This document shows positions 14,443 through 22,920 of a DNA stretch of 64,000 nucleotides, piece by piece. A model generated the notes under the pieces. That model worked only from the letters and a program-made list of their open reading frames with translations. It had not been told where the DNA came from and made no database searches. How positions within the stretch are numbered: the first letter of the stretch is position 1; each line of letters starts with the position of its first letter. The DNA comes from Rhodobacter sp. GTDB taxonomy: Bacteria; Pseudomonadota; Alphaproteobacteria; Rhodobacterales; Rhodobacteraceae. The position numbers and the translations under genes were made by a program. The DNA lies in contig JADCEN010000006.1 in assembly GCA_020250175.1 (NCBI GenBank), forward strand, positions 62,001 to 126,000, in the 5' to 3' direction.

Positions 14443-16629
14443 TCATGGGGTTGGCAAGGGGTTGCGGGCCGGTCCGTAGACCGCGGCAAAGCTTGTCTGG
14501 TCGATGGCGACGGGCAGGATGGCGGCGGCAAAGGCGGGCAGGTCCGCATCGGGCGGGACGGCCACCCTGGGCACCTTCAGCGCGTAAAGCGTGAAGACAT
14601 AGCGGTGCTGGCGGTCGGGGGGCCAGGGCCCGCCCCATCCGCGCCCGAAGCCCGGAATGCGGAAGGTAACGAAATCCGAATTGAGTTCGGCCACGCCCGA
14701 AGGCATGGCGAGCGACCCCGAGGCCCCTTCGGGCAGTTCGCGGACATGGCCGGGAATGTCGTGGACCAGCCAATGCGCGAAACTGCGGGGAAAGTTGAAT
14801 TCGGCAGGCAGGTCGGGGTCGGTCACAGCCAGCGCGAAGCTGGCCGTACCCGCAGGCACGCCCTGCCAGCGCAACGCAGGCGAGGTGCGGTTCGCCTCGG
14901 CGAAGCGTTCGGGAATGACGGCACCCTGGGGGATATCGGGCGCGATCAGAAGGAAACCGGACTGGTTCAGGATGTCCTCCCTCGTGCGGGACGGGATGAT
15001 GCGGACGGGACGGGCCACCGGGCGGCCGTCCTCGGACAGGGGACGGTCCCGGACGGGGGCCTCGGCGCCTTCGAAATGGTGCGCCTCTTCGGCGGCCAGC
15101 GCCTCGCCGGGCAGGAGCGCGGTGGCCTTGCGACCGAACATGGCGTTCAGGATGACATGCGTGTCGAAGGGCGGATCAAAGGATGACGAGACCGCGCCCC
15201 CCCGGAACACCAGGACCGAGGAGCAGAGGTTCAGGAACTCCTCGATTTCCGAGGACAGGAACACCACCGCATTCCCGCGCGCCGCAAAGTCCCGCAGGTT
15301 GCGGTAAAGGTCAAGCTTGGCGCCAATGTCGATCCCCCGCGCCGGGTCGTTGAGCACCAGGACCCCCGGTTTTTCGGCAAAGGCGCGGGCGATCAGCACC
15401 TTCTGCTGGTTCCCGCCCGACAGCGAGGTGATGGGGTTGTCCGGCGCACCCATCTTGATGGCAAGCTTCGCGGCCTCCCATTCAAACACCGGGACAAGCT
15501 TGGTGCGGTTGACGAGGTTCAGCCAGCCGCCCGAGCGATAGGCGTGGAAGATCGGCAGGACCATGTTCTCGAAGATGCCGAGATTGGCGAAGATGCCTTC
15601 CTTCTTGCGGTCGCCCGAGACATAGGCGATCCCGTTTTCGCGGGCCGAGCGCAGGTCGGTGACCGCCCCGGCCATGCCGTCGCGGACGACAGCGATGCGC
15701 CCGCCGGCCAGGGGCTGCACGCCCGCAAGCGCGCGGACGAAATCGGCCTGGCCCTGGCCGTCAAGGCCGGTGATCCCGACAATCTCGCCCGGACGAAGGG
15801 TGAAGTCGAAGGCAGCGGCGTCGTTCCAGACCCGGCCTTCGGTCAGCCGCAGCATGGCGTCCGAAGAAAGGGGTGCGGCAGGGGACTGCGTGCCTTGCGC
15901 TGTCCCGCGCCCGGGTCCGGCGATCAGGGCAAGGATGCGCGCCTCGGTGATCTCGTCTTTTTCAAGGGTGCCCACAGTGCGCCCGTCACGCAGGACGGTG
16001 GCCCGGTCGGCGATGCGGACCAGTTCGGCGATACGGTGCGTGACGATCAGGATCGCCGTACCGCGCCGCTTGAGCTCGCGCATCTTGCGAAACAGCCGTT
16101 CGGTCGATTCAAAGTCAAGCGCGGCAGAGGATTCATCCAGGATCAGCACCCGCGGATCGGTCAGCATGGCCCGCGCGATGGTGATCCACTGCTTGACAGA
16201 CAGCGGCAGGTCCCCCACCGGCGTGTCGAGGCCAAGGTCGAAGCCAAGAAGCTCGGCCATCAGCGCGCCGGCCCTGGCCCGCCGCTCTTCCTGGCTGACG
16301 GCAGAGCCGAGCAGCCCGTCAGCACCCAGATAGAGGTTGTCGAGGACCGAGCATTCGTCGGCCACGAGCACCTCCTGAAATACGTTGGCAATGCCGATCT
16401 CGCGCGCCTCGTGCGGGGTCGTGGCGACCCTGCCCAGAACCGAGACCTGGCCTGAATCGGGGATGAGCACGCCCGACATGACCTTGGCCAGTGTCGATTT
16501 GCCAGACCCGTTGCCGCCGATGATGGCATGGACCTCGCCCCCGCTGGCCCGCAGCGACACGCCACCCAGCGCCACGGTTGGCCCGAATGTCTTGCGCACG
16601 TCCGAGATTTCGATCGATACGGCCGGCAT
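14443..16629 (-). CDS. RbsA-type double ATPase fused to a C-terminal PEBP/YbhB domain
   Basis: 728 residues from ATG 16629 (MPAVSIEIS); a TTG at 16653 is less likely. Domain one (about 5-245) has Walker A GGNGSGKST (38-46), the signature-like LSVKQWITIARAML and Walker B VLILDESSAALDF. Domain two (about 255-505) has the degenerate Walker A GLDGQGQ usual in RbsA/MglA, LSGGNQQKVLIARAF and NDPARGIDIGAK. A linker of about 50 residues leads to a PEBP (YbhB/YbcL, Raf-kinase-inhibitor-like) domain (about 558-725) with the ligand-pocket motifs TDPDLP, FAHWLVHDIPG, GWGGPWPP and HRYVFTLYAL. All are in one frame without a stop. RbsA-type ATPases normally end near residue 500. The PEBP part may sense a phospholipid or small anion, which is inference. 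Confidence 0.9.
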   Translation of the reverse strand: MPAVSIEISDVRKTFGPTVALGGVSLRASGGEVHAIIGGNGSGKSTLAKVMSGVLIPDSGQVSVLGRVATTPHEAREIGIANVFQEVLVADECSVLDNLYLGADGLLGSAVSQEERRARAGALMAELLGFDLGLDTPVGDLPLSVKQWITIARAMLTDPRVLILDESSAALDFESTERLFRKMRELKRRGTAILIVTHRIAELVRIADRATVLRDGRTVGTLEKDEITEARILALIAGPGRGTAQGTQSPAAPLSSDAMLRLTEGRVWNDAAAFDFTLRPGEIVGITGLDGQGQADFVRALAGVQPLAGGRIAVVRDGMAGAVTDLRSARENGIAYVSGDRKKEGIFANLGIFENMVLPIFHAYRSGGWLNLVNRTKLVPVFEWEAAKLAIKMGAPDNPITSLSGGNQQKVLIARAFAEKPGVLVLNDPARGIDIGAKLDLYRNLRDFAARGNAVVFLSSEIEEFLNLCSSVLVFRGGAVSSSFDPPFDTHVILNAMFGRKATALLPGEALAAEEAHHFEGAEAPVRDRPLSEDGRPVARPVRIIPSRTREDILNQSGFLLIAPDIPQGAVIPERFAEANRTSPALRWQGVPAGTASFALAVTDPDLPAEFNFPRSFAHWLVHDIPGHVRELPEGASGSLAMPSGVAELNSDFVTFRIPGFGRGWGGPWPPDRQHRYVFTLYALKVPRVAVPPDADLPAFAAAILPVAIDQTSFAAVYGPARNPLPTP

Positions 16630-16709
16630 CTTGGGCGGGGGTCCGGGTTGCAAAAGGGGTAAAACGGGCCGCCATCCACGCTGGACAGCGGCCCGGATGC
16701 CAGCGCCGC

Positions 16710-17906
16710 CTATGGCGCGCCGGGATGTGAGGCCGGGTCATAGGCCTCGGGGTCGGCAGGCCGCAGGAAGAAGTTGTCCAGAAATTCCTTGCCCGCCCAG
16801 GCTTCGATACCCGGATGATACCACTGGTCGGACTGCTCGGAACAATCGGCCGGGATCGCCGCCATCATCTGGTCGCGATCCATCATGATCGGCGTGGTCA
16901 GGATCGACTGCACCTTGGGTCCCTGCCCCTGCAGGGTGCGCATCATGATGTTCCAGATCATCTCGAAATCGTCGCCCGGCGGCCAGGCATGGATCGCGCC
17001 CGACACGAAATCGGGATTGTTGCGCCAGTAGCAAAGCGCGCCGAGTTCAGAGCCGATGGTGAAAGGGATCATCTCGCGCCCGGACTGCTGCAATGCCCGC
17101 AGCGCGCCCAGTTCCGAGGCCGACTGGATGATGATCCCGTCCAGCTGGCCGGGATTGGTGGCCAGCCAGCGCTGGATTTCGGCCTGCGCGACCTGGTCGG
17201 TCCACATGCCGGCGATCTGGCCCACGACCTTGACATCGGGAAAATCGGCCAGCGCGGCCTGGATACCCACGTTCTGACTGTCCGAGGCCGAGGCACCGGG
17301 GATGCCTTCGACGACAAGCACATTGCCGGCCCCGCCGATCTCGTTGGCCATCCATTCGCCCATCATCCGCCCGCCGACCACGAAGTTGGCCGAAGAGTTG
17401 ATCGCATAGGGGCTGGTCAGGTAGCCGATGCCCGAAAACACCGGAACGCCCTGCTGATGGGCATAGTCCACCGTGGCGTTCAGCGCGGTGGGGTTCGAAC
17501 AGCAGACGATGATTGCGTCAACGCCCTGATCCACCAGTTGGCGCATCTGCTGGATCTGGACCGAGTCGTTCAGGTTCGACTGGGTGATGATCACCTCGTC
17601 GATCAGGCCAAGCGCTTTCCACTTTGGAATGATCTCGTTCTGCAGGCGGTCCATGACGGCGGCGCGCCAGGTATTGCCGGCATAGGACGACGCATAGCCG
17701 ATCGTCCAGGGCGGCGGATTCCTGGCGATGAAGTCCCGATAGGCGCTTTGCCCAATCGGCTGCATCGGATCAAGGAAATCGGGGTTGTACAGAGCGTCGC
17801 GAATTTCGGCGGGCAGTTCGCTCACATCGGCGGCGGCGGGGCCCGCAATGGCAGCCGTCAGGCAAAGCGCCATCGGCCGCAGCAGGGCTGCGTTCAGAAG
17901 TTTCAT
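16710..17906 (-). CDS. Periplasmic sugar-type (Peripla_BP_4) ABC substrate-binding protein
   Basis: 398 residues. An N-terminal signal peptide (LLRPMALCLTAAIAGPAAA, cleavage after about residue 26) leads to a two-lobe binding protein of the ribose/galactose type. WTIGYASSYAGNTWRAAVMD opens the first lobe, LVDQGVDAIIVCCSNP follows, and GNVLVVEGIPGASASDSQN marks the hinge. The length exceeds RbsB (about 300) because of an N-terminal extension and a long C-terminal tail. It is the first gene of the minus-strand ABC operon, 80 bases upstream of the ATPase start. It would deliver the unknown solute to the two RbsC-like permeases. Aromatic residues in the pocket region (CYWRNNPDF) do not define the ligand. 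Confidence 0.92.
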   Translation of the reverse strand: MKLLNAALLRPMALCLTAAIAGPAAADVSELPAEIRDALYNPDFLDPMQPIGQSAYRDFIARNPPPWTIGYASSYAGNTWRAAVMDRLQNEIIPKWKALGLIDEVIITQSNLNDSVQIQQMRQLVDQGVDAIIVCCSNPTALNATVDYAHQQGVPVFSGIGYLTSPYAINSSANFVVGGRMMGEWMANEIGGAGNVLVVEGIPGASASDSQNVGIQAALADFPDVKVVGQIAGMWTDQVAQAEIQRWLATNPGQLDGIIIQSASELGALRALQQSGREMIPFTIGSELGALCYWRNNPDFVSGAIHAWPPGDDFEMIWNIMMRTLQGQGPKVQSILTTPIMMDRDQMMAAIPADCSEQSDQWYHPGIEAWAGKEFLDNFFLRPADPEAYDPASHPGAP

Positions 17907-18869
17907 GTCTCCTCCCTGGGTCCCGTTGTGGACATGCGGCTGGCTTGCCGCCGTGGGACGATGTTACCGTCTGTGGAGGGTGCCGGAAACGGAAATAGCT
18001 TTTTCGTATATCCGCCATACCGAAACGCTATTGAAGTGGTCCTGCGTCAGGCTTGGCCGGAGTCTGCCCAAGTTATTGCCATGTCTGTCAAATACAACCT
18101 TCTGCACCACCATCCGGATCACCGGGGTGACGATGTCATCCGACAAGGGGTGCCTGTCAGGCGGTCCCGCCAAGGCAGAGGTGGTTCAGCGACAGACCGT
18201 CATCGACCCCGTGCCTTGCCCCCCGGTCAGGACCAGCCCCCGCTTCGCGCTGGCCCCTGCGGCGGTGCCGTCGCCTGCGGTGAAGCCCCGCCTGCGGCCG
18301 GTGGGGATTGTCGCAGGGGCGAAGGCAGCGCCGGCAGTGCCTGGGGTCGATGGCCGCATCGGGATCGGATTGGCCGGCGGTCAGCGGATGGGCACCAGCG
18401 ACAGCCACGATCCTGAAGCACGTGCGCGCCTGTTCCGGGGGGCATCGGCATTATCCCGGCCCCGGCCGGGCCGCTGAAGCCAGACCGGACAGCCCGGGCG
18501 CGCTGTGGCCCAGGCGCAGTACCGCAAGGCCGCCGTCCCTACCCATCTGCACAGCCCGGAATTCCAACCCGCGTGCGGCGGTCGAAACCGACCCGATCAC
18601 CCCGATCCGCACCTTTGAAAGATGCAGGAAGGGCACCCCCCCTCACCGCAATCCATACTTTGATTCATATGGACAAAATCAGGACATGGACAGCAAGGTC
18701 AGGTCTCTGCCCGGGGAATGTGAGTTCACCCGATTGCCCGTGCCTTCGGCAAGCCTTGATCTTGAATCGAAAAAAGACTAGTTACTGCTTGAACCGGATG
18801 GTCTGCGCAGGATATGTGACTTGCGTTCCTGTGCCGGGCGCAGGGCGCGGTGCGCGCAAAGGTGATAAA
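17907..18869. other. Long poorly coding region between ABC operon and pilin-like gene
   Basis: About 960 bases without a convincing gene. The left part (to about 18050) must hold the promoter of the minus-strand ABC operon and contains an imperfect inverted repeat. From about 18150 to 18640 there are short open frames on both strands with no complete product. A minus-strand piece, VRIGVIGSVSTAARGLEFRA (about 18560-18620), vaguely recalls the start of a LysR effector domain and could be a decayed regulator, but I cannot support it. The last 200 bases are less GC-rich and lead into the pilin-like gene. Confidence 0.5.
18002..18025. promoter_or_regulatory. Candidate operator upstream of the ABC operon
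   Basis: TTTCGTAT (18002-18009) and ATACCGAAA (18017-18025) form an imperfect inverted repeat with a 7-base spacer, about 95 bases upstream of the binding-protein start at 17906. Size and position suit a dimeric repressor such as an IclR-, GntR- or LacI-type regulator. No such regulator gene is adjacent, so the assignment rests on symmetry alone. Confidence 0.35.
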
Positions 18870-19496
18870 GTGACAGGGAACCTTAAGGTGGCTCAACCAG
18901 CTAGGCGGCGGCGGGGCGTGACCCTGATCGAGGCCGTGCTGTACATCGCGATTGCCCTGGCGCTGATCGTCGGCGGGCTGGTGTTTTACCGGCAGGCGTC
19001 CGTTACCTCCGATTTCAACTCGCTGAACCGGCTGCTTACGGCGGTTATGGCGGAGTCGCGCGCCATTGTGAGGGACATTCCAAGCGGTGGTTCTACAACG
19101 TCGATAGGAGCTTTAGATTTTGAAGACATCCTGATTGCCAACGGTTCCGTTCCATCCTCTCACCTGGACATGACCAAGCCACGGGGCGCACGGATCGTTC
19201 CGCCATTAGCGAGCAACGTCTATTTCAACGTGTCCGTGCCTTCATACATCACCCTTGTTCTTGCCGATGTTCCGGTGGCTGCTTGTGCGCGCCTGACGGC
19301 CAATAACTTGGGACGGACATCCTACAGCACCAATTTTCAGAGCGGGGGTAGTTATGACAACAGCACCACCGCTATGAGCTACCAATCGGTTTCTGTTGAC
19401 CAGAGTCCGGGTGCCTCTGCGACCAAATGCAAATTGTCAGACATCAATAACGATGGTATTGTATTGCTTTCGATGAATTTTGCTTACTATGACTGA
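18870..19496 (+). CDS. Type IV prepilin-like protein (PilS-type)
   Basis: 208 residues from GTG 18870, chosen because AAAGGTG precedes it and the leader is then short. The class III signal is RRRRG (12-16) | VTLIEAVLYIAIALALIVGG: cleavage after Gly16, Glu at +5 of the mature protein, then a hydrophobic alpha-1 helix. The globular part has two cysteines (in AACARLT and TKCKLSD) that could form the C-terminal D-loop disulfide, and ends in NFAYYD. This looks like a PilS/type IVb-type major or minor pilin. No peptidase, ATPase or platform gene is in the window, so it is an orphan. Its base composition is visibly lower in GC than its neighbours, which suggests transfer. Confidence 0.78.
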   Translation: MTGNLKVAQPARRRRGVTLIEAVLYIAIALALIVGGLVFYRQASVTSDFNSLNRLLTAVMAESRAIVRDIPSGGSTTSIGALDFEDILIANGSVPSSHLDMTKPRGARIVPPLASNVYFNVSVPSYITLVLADVPVAACARLTANNLGRTSYSTNFQSGGSYDNSTTAMSYQSVSVDQSPGASATKCKLSDINNDGIVLLSMNFAYYD

Positions 19497-19789
19497 CAGC
19501 AATGTGAAAGGAATGGCCCCGCTACCGGCGCGCTCTGCATGAAGCCATGCCCGGTCCTGCGGTTCGCGGGATGGGTGTCCTTCGGCGGTTGTGGCCAGCA
19601 GCCTGATTATTGCTAACGCCCCGGTCTTGCCGATGACAGTCATGGTCTTGACAGCCGTCGGGATTTTTTGCGCTGATCACCCGCGGGATGTACGTCCGGG
19701 GTTCGTTCGGACGGTTGCCTGCCGATGATGCGCAAGCCCGGTGAAGCGCCAGGGCAGTGCGATCCGGCAGCATCGGCCGGGGGCAGTGC
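19497..19789. other. Intergenic region after the pilin-like gene
   Basis: About 290 bases between convergent genes. I see no coding sequence, no clear terminator and no RNA gene. A TTGACA at about 19648-19653 is followed by a T-rich run but no convincing -10 element. Confidence 0.5.
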
Positions 19790-20704
19790 TCAATGCCGGG
19801 GTGCCGGCGCGCGGCGGCGGGCCGTGACCCGCTCGCGGTGAATGATGTAAAGGCCGGATGAGACGATCACGGCGATTCCCGCCCAGGTCACTGCATCGGG
19901 AAAATCGCCGAACACCAGATAGCCCAGCGCCACCGCCGCAACGATTTCAACATAATGCAGCGGTGCCAGCGTGGCCGAGGGCGCGAATTTCAGCGCATAG
20001 GTCATGCAGATATGGCTGACCGCCGCCCAGAACCCCACCCCGAACAGCCACAGCCATTCGATGCCCTGCGGCCTGACCGGGTCAAGCGGGGGAATGCCGC
20101 TGCCGTCCAGCAGCATCAGGCCCGGAATGCAGATCAGCGTGCCCGCGATGGAGGTGTGCAACTGCATGGTCACCGGATGCACCCCGGCCGAGATGAAGCG
20201 GGTGATCAGCATGTAGAAGGCAAAGAAGAAGGCCGTGCCCAGCGGGTAAAGGGCCACGCTGCCAAACACCGCCAGCGACGGCTGGATCACCAGGATCGCA
20301 CCGCAAAACCCCACCAGGCTGGCCGCGATGCGGCGCGGCCCCACCTCGTCCGCGAACAGCAGCCGCCCCAGCAGCAGCAGGATGAACGGCTCGACAAAGG
20401 CGATCGCCAGCGCATCGGCAATGGGCATCACCCGGATTGCCGCGACAAAGCAGTAGGTCGACAGGATCAGGAAGATGGCGCGCAGCAGGATCAGGCCCGC
20501 CATGCGGGGCGACACCGCCCAGGCCAGCCGCATGAGCAGCGCAACGGGCAGCATCAGCGCCCCCTGCACCAGGAACCGCGCCGCCGTGATCTGCCCGACC
20601 GGGATCGTCGCGGCGGCCAGTTTCGATGCCACATCCAGCAGCGGCGCCAGCACACAGAAGGCCAGCATCAGCGCAACGCCGGGAAGGATGCGGTCGGTTG
20701 TCAT
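19790..20704 (-). CDS. EamA/DMT-superfamily transporter
   Basis: 304 residues from ATG 20704 with ten hydrophobic segments in two EamA repeats of about 140 residues. Typical features are ASKLAAATIPVGQITAARFL in the first repeat, VMPIADALAIAFVEPFILLL before its last helix, and the second-repeat equivalent APSATLAPLHYVEIVAAVAL. Members export or import metabolites such as amino acids and nucleotides. It follows the serine dehydratase gene on the same strand by 50 bases, so export or exchange of a serine-related metabolite is possible but not shown by the sequence. The frame remains open upstream, but that part overlaps sdaA and does not look like a transporter. Confidence 0.9.
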   Translation of the reverse strand: MTTDRILPGVALMLAFCVLAPLLDVASKLAAATIPVGQITAARFLVQGALMLPVALLMRLAWAVSPRMAGLILLRAIFLILSTYCFVAAIRVMPIADALAIAFVEPFILLLLGRLLFADEVGPRRIAASLVGFCGAILVIQPSLAVFGSVALYPLGTAFFFAFYMLITRFISAGVHPVTMQLHTSIAGTLICIPGLMLLDGSGIPPLDPVRPQGIEWLWLFGVGFWAAVSHICMTYALKFAPSATLAPLHYVEIVAAVALGYLVFGDFPDAVTWAGIAVIVSSGLYIIHRERVTARRRAPAPRH

Positions 20705-20754
20705 GGCGGATGCCTGTCGGGGGCGGCCGGGCACCGTTTTGCCCGGCAGGCGGT

Positions 20755-22134
20755 TCAGCAGTTGGGCACGTTCACCGCCAAACCGCCCAGCGAGGTTTCC
20801 TTGTATTTCTCGTGCATGTCCCGCCCGGTCTGGCGCATCGTCTCGATGCAGACATCCAGGCTGACCAGATGGATGCCGTCGCCGCGCAGCGCCAGCGAGG
20901 CGGCGGACACCGCCTTTATTGCGCCCAGGCCGTTGCGCTCGATACAAGGTACCTGCACCAGGCCGCGCACCGGATCGCAGGTCATGCCAAGGTGATGCTC
21001 CAGCGCGATTTCGGCGGCATTCTCGACCTGTTCCGGCGTGCCGCCCAGCACGGCGGCAAGGCCTGCGGCGGCCATGGCGGCGGCGCTGCCCACTTCGGCC
21101 TGACAGCCGCATTCGGCCCCGCTGATCGAGGCATTGTGCTTGACCAGCCCACCGATGGCGGCGGCCGTCAGCATGAATTCCCCGATCCGCGACGGGACCG
21201 CCCCCGGCACATGATCCTGCCAATAGCGGATGACGGCCGGCACCACGCCCGCAGCCCCGTTGGTGGGTGCGGTCACCACCTGCCCGCCTGCCGCATTTTC
21301 TTCGTTCACCGCCATGGCGTAAAGGCTCATCCAGTCATTGATCGTATGGGGCGGCGTCATGTTCAGCCCGCGTTCGGCCAGCAGCGCGTCATGGATGCCC
21401 TTGGCGCGGCGGCGCACCTTCAGCCCGCCGGGCAGGATGCCTTCGCCGGTCATGCCCCGGTCGATGCAGGCATTCATCACCTGCCAGATGCGCGCCATGC
21501 CCTGATCAAGATCGGCTTCGGACCGGACTGTCAGCTCGTTCGCTCGCTTCATCCCGGCAATCGACTGGCCGGAAGCCTTGGCCATTGCCAGCATTTCCTG
21601 TGCCGTCTCGAACGGATAGGGCACATCCGCCCGCGTCTTTGCCTTGCCCCCTGCCGCTGCGGCCAGTTCCGCGTCGGTCAGCACGAACCCGCCCCCGATG
21701 GAATAATAGGTCTCTGCCAGGATCACGTCGCCCTCGGCGTCCGTGGCGCGCAGGATCATCGCATTGGCATGGCCGGGCAGGGCCGGGCCATAGTCGAACA
21801 GCAGGTCTGCGGCGGGATCGAACCGCAGCGGCGGCAGGCCGGGCGGGTGGATCATCCGCGTCTGGCGGATCGCCGTCAGCGCGGCTTCGGCCTTGTCCGC
21901 GTCATAGGTGGCTGGTTCAAAGCCGGCCAGACCCAGGATCGTCGCCCGGTCCGTGGCATGGCCGACCCCGGTGAAGGCCAGCGAGCCGTGCAGCGAGGCG
22001 CGCAGGCCTGCCGGGTGGAACGGGCTGCCGCGCAGCCTGTCCAGAAAGCGCGCGGCGGCCACCATCGGCCCCATCGTATGCGAAGAGGAGGGGCCGACCC
22101 CCACCTTGAACATGTCGAAAACCGAAAGAAACAT
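20755..22134 (-). CDS. sdaA: L-serine ammonia-lyase (L-serine dehydratase), single-chain iron-sulfur type
   Basis: 459 residues, the usual length of the single-chain SdaA that converts L-serine to pyruvate and ammonia with an oxygen-sensitive 4Fe-4S cluster. The beta-domain starts with [20 protein letters not shown]. The alpha-domain shows [34 protein letters not shown] with cluster cysteines, [19 protein letters not shown], and the C-terminal AVNVPNC tail whose cysteine is the fourth ligand in the known enzyme. ATG 22134 begins MFLSVFDM. It is downstream of the GST gene by 18 bases and upstream of the EamA transporter, so a three-gene transcript is likely. Role: serine breakdown in the cytoplasm. 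Confidence 0.96.
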   Translation of the reverse strand: MFLSVFDMFKVGVGPSSSHTMGPMVAAARFLDRLRGSPFHPAGLRASLHGSLAFTGVGHATDRATILGLAGFEPATYDADKAEAALTAIRQTRMIHPPGLPPLRFDPAADLLFDYGPALPGHANAMILRATDAEGDVILAETYYSIGGGFVLTDAELAAAAGGKAKTRADVPYPFETAQEMLAMAKASGQSIAGMKRANELTVRSEADLDQGMARIWQVMNACIDRGMTGEGILPGGLKVRRRAKGIHDALLAERGLNMTPPHTINDWMSLYAMAVNEENAAGGQVVTAPTNGAAGVVPAVIRYWQDHVPGAVPSRIGEFMLTAAAIGGLVKHNASISGAECGCQAEVGSAAAMAAAGLAAVLGGTPEQVENAAEIALEHHLGMTCDPVRGLVQVPCIERNGLGAIKAVSAASLALRGDGIHLVSLDVCIETMRQTGRDMHEKYKETSLGGLAVNVPNC

Positions 22135-22152
22135 GCGCCGGGGCCTTTCGCG

Positions 22153-22818
22153 TCACGGGGTCGGGTCGGTGAAGATCGTCGGCCCAAGCCCCTCGGCTTC
22201 GGCCACATGCAGCGCCGCCGGGCGCTGTTCCAGGCCCCGCGCCAGCGCCATCAGCGCCGGAAAGGCCGAAAGATCGATCCGGCCGGGGTGGCCATGGTCG
22301 TAAGAGCCGATCCAGCGAAGCAGCATCGCCAGATAGAAGCCAAGGATCGACGGGGTCTGCGGGCTGCACCAGCGCGGAGCGGTCGCCACCATGCCGTCCA
22401 GCAGCGTCAGCTGATCGGCCATGCGCGCGGCGGCGGTCTTCAGAAAGGCGGAAACACCTTCGGGGGTGCCGGTGTAACGTTCGGGGTAGAACAGATGCAT
22501 CAGCGTGGTGTGCAGGTTGGTGCTGGTGAAAAAGTACCAGGTCAGGAAGGCGGCGCGGTCGGGGTCGGCGGGCAGGGGGGCAAGGGTGTTGTGGCGGTCT
22601 GCCAGCCACAAAAGGATCGCCGCCGTTTCAAACATCGGGCCGTCGGGTGTCTCCAGCGCCGGCACCAGCCCCAGCGGATGCAGCGCGCGGTATTCCGGCG
22701 TGTCGCGTTCGCCGGTGTCGCGGCTGACGATGTGCAGCGTGAACGGCAGGCCCAGTTCCTGCAGCACCAGATGCACCGCAACCCCGGCACTGTCGGGCAT
22801 CGTATGCAGAACGTACAT
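22153..22818 (-). CDS. Glutathione S-transferase family protein
   Basis: 221 residues. An N-terminal thioredoxin-like domain (MYVLHTMPDSAGVAVHLVLQ, then HPLGLVPALETPDGPMFETA with the cis-Pro and the ET/S glutathione-binding segment) precedes an all-helical C-terminal domain. The start at 22818 follows GGGGGAGGACC; the longer frame to 22875 has no such site. The likely catalytic residue is a Ser or Thr near the N-terminus (MPDSAG) as in beta/theta-like bacterial GSTs, with no Cys in that position. It is cytoplasmic. It lies 18 bases before sdaA and may be cotranscribed. The actual conjugation or reduction substrate is unknown. Confidence 0.9.
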   Translation of the reverse strand: MYVLHTMPDSAGVAVHLVLQELGLPFTLHIVSRDTGERDTPEYRALHPLGLVPALETPDGPMFETAAILLWLADRHNTLAPLPADPDRAAFLTWYFFTSTNLHTTLMHLFYPERYTGTPEGVSAFLKTAAARMADQLTLLDGMVATAPRWCSPQTPSILGFYLAMLLRWIGSYDHGHPGRIDLSAFPALMALARGLEQRPAALHVAEAEGLGPTIFTDPTP

Positions 22819-22920
22819 CGCGGTCCTCCCCCTTTTTTGCGCAGTATCAGCCGGACACGGCCGGGGGTCACGCAAAAAGCGACATGCCGTGGCGTGAAAC
22901 GCCGATCTGTGCGGGAAGGC

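Noticed and set aside
18157-18636. Minus-strand fragments resembling a LysR effector domain (RIGVIGSVS, VAVAGAHPLTAG)
   Set aside because: The pieces are short, arginine- and proline-rich between, and lack the family's longer conserved blocks or any HTH. Too weak to annotate as a pseudogene.
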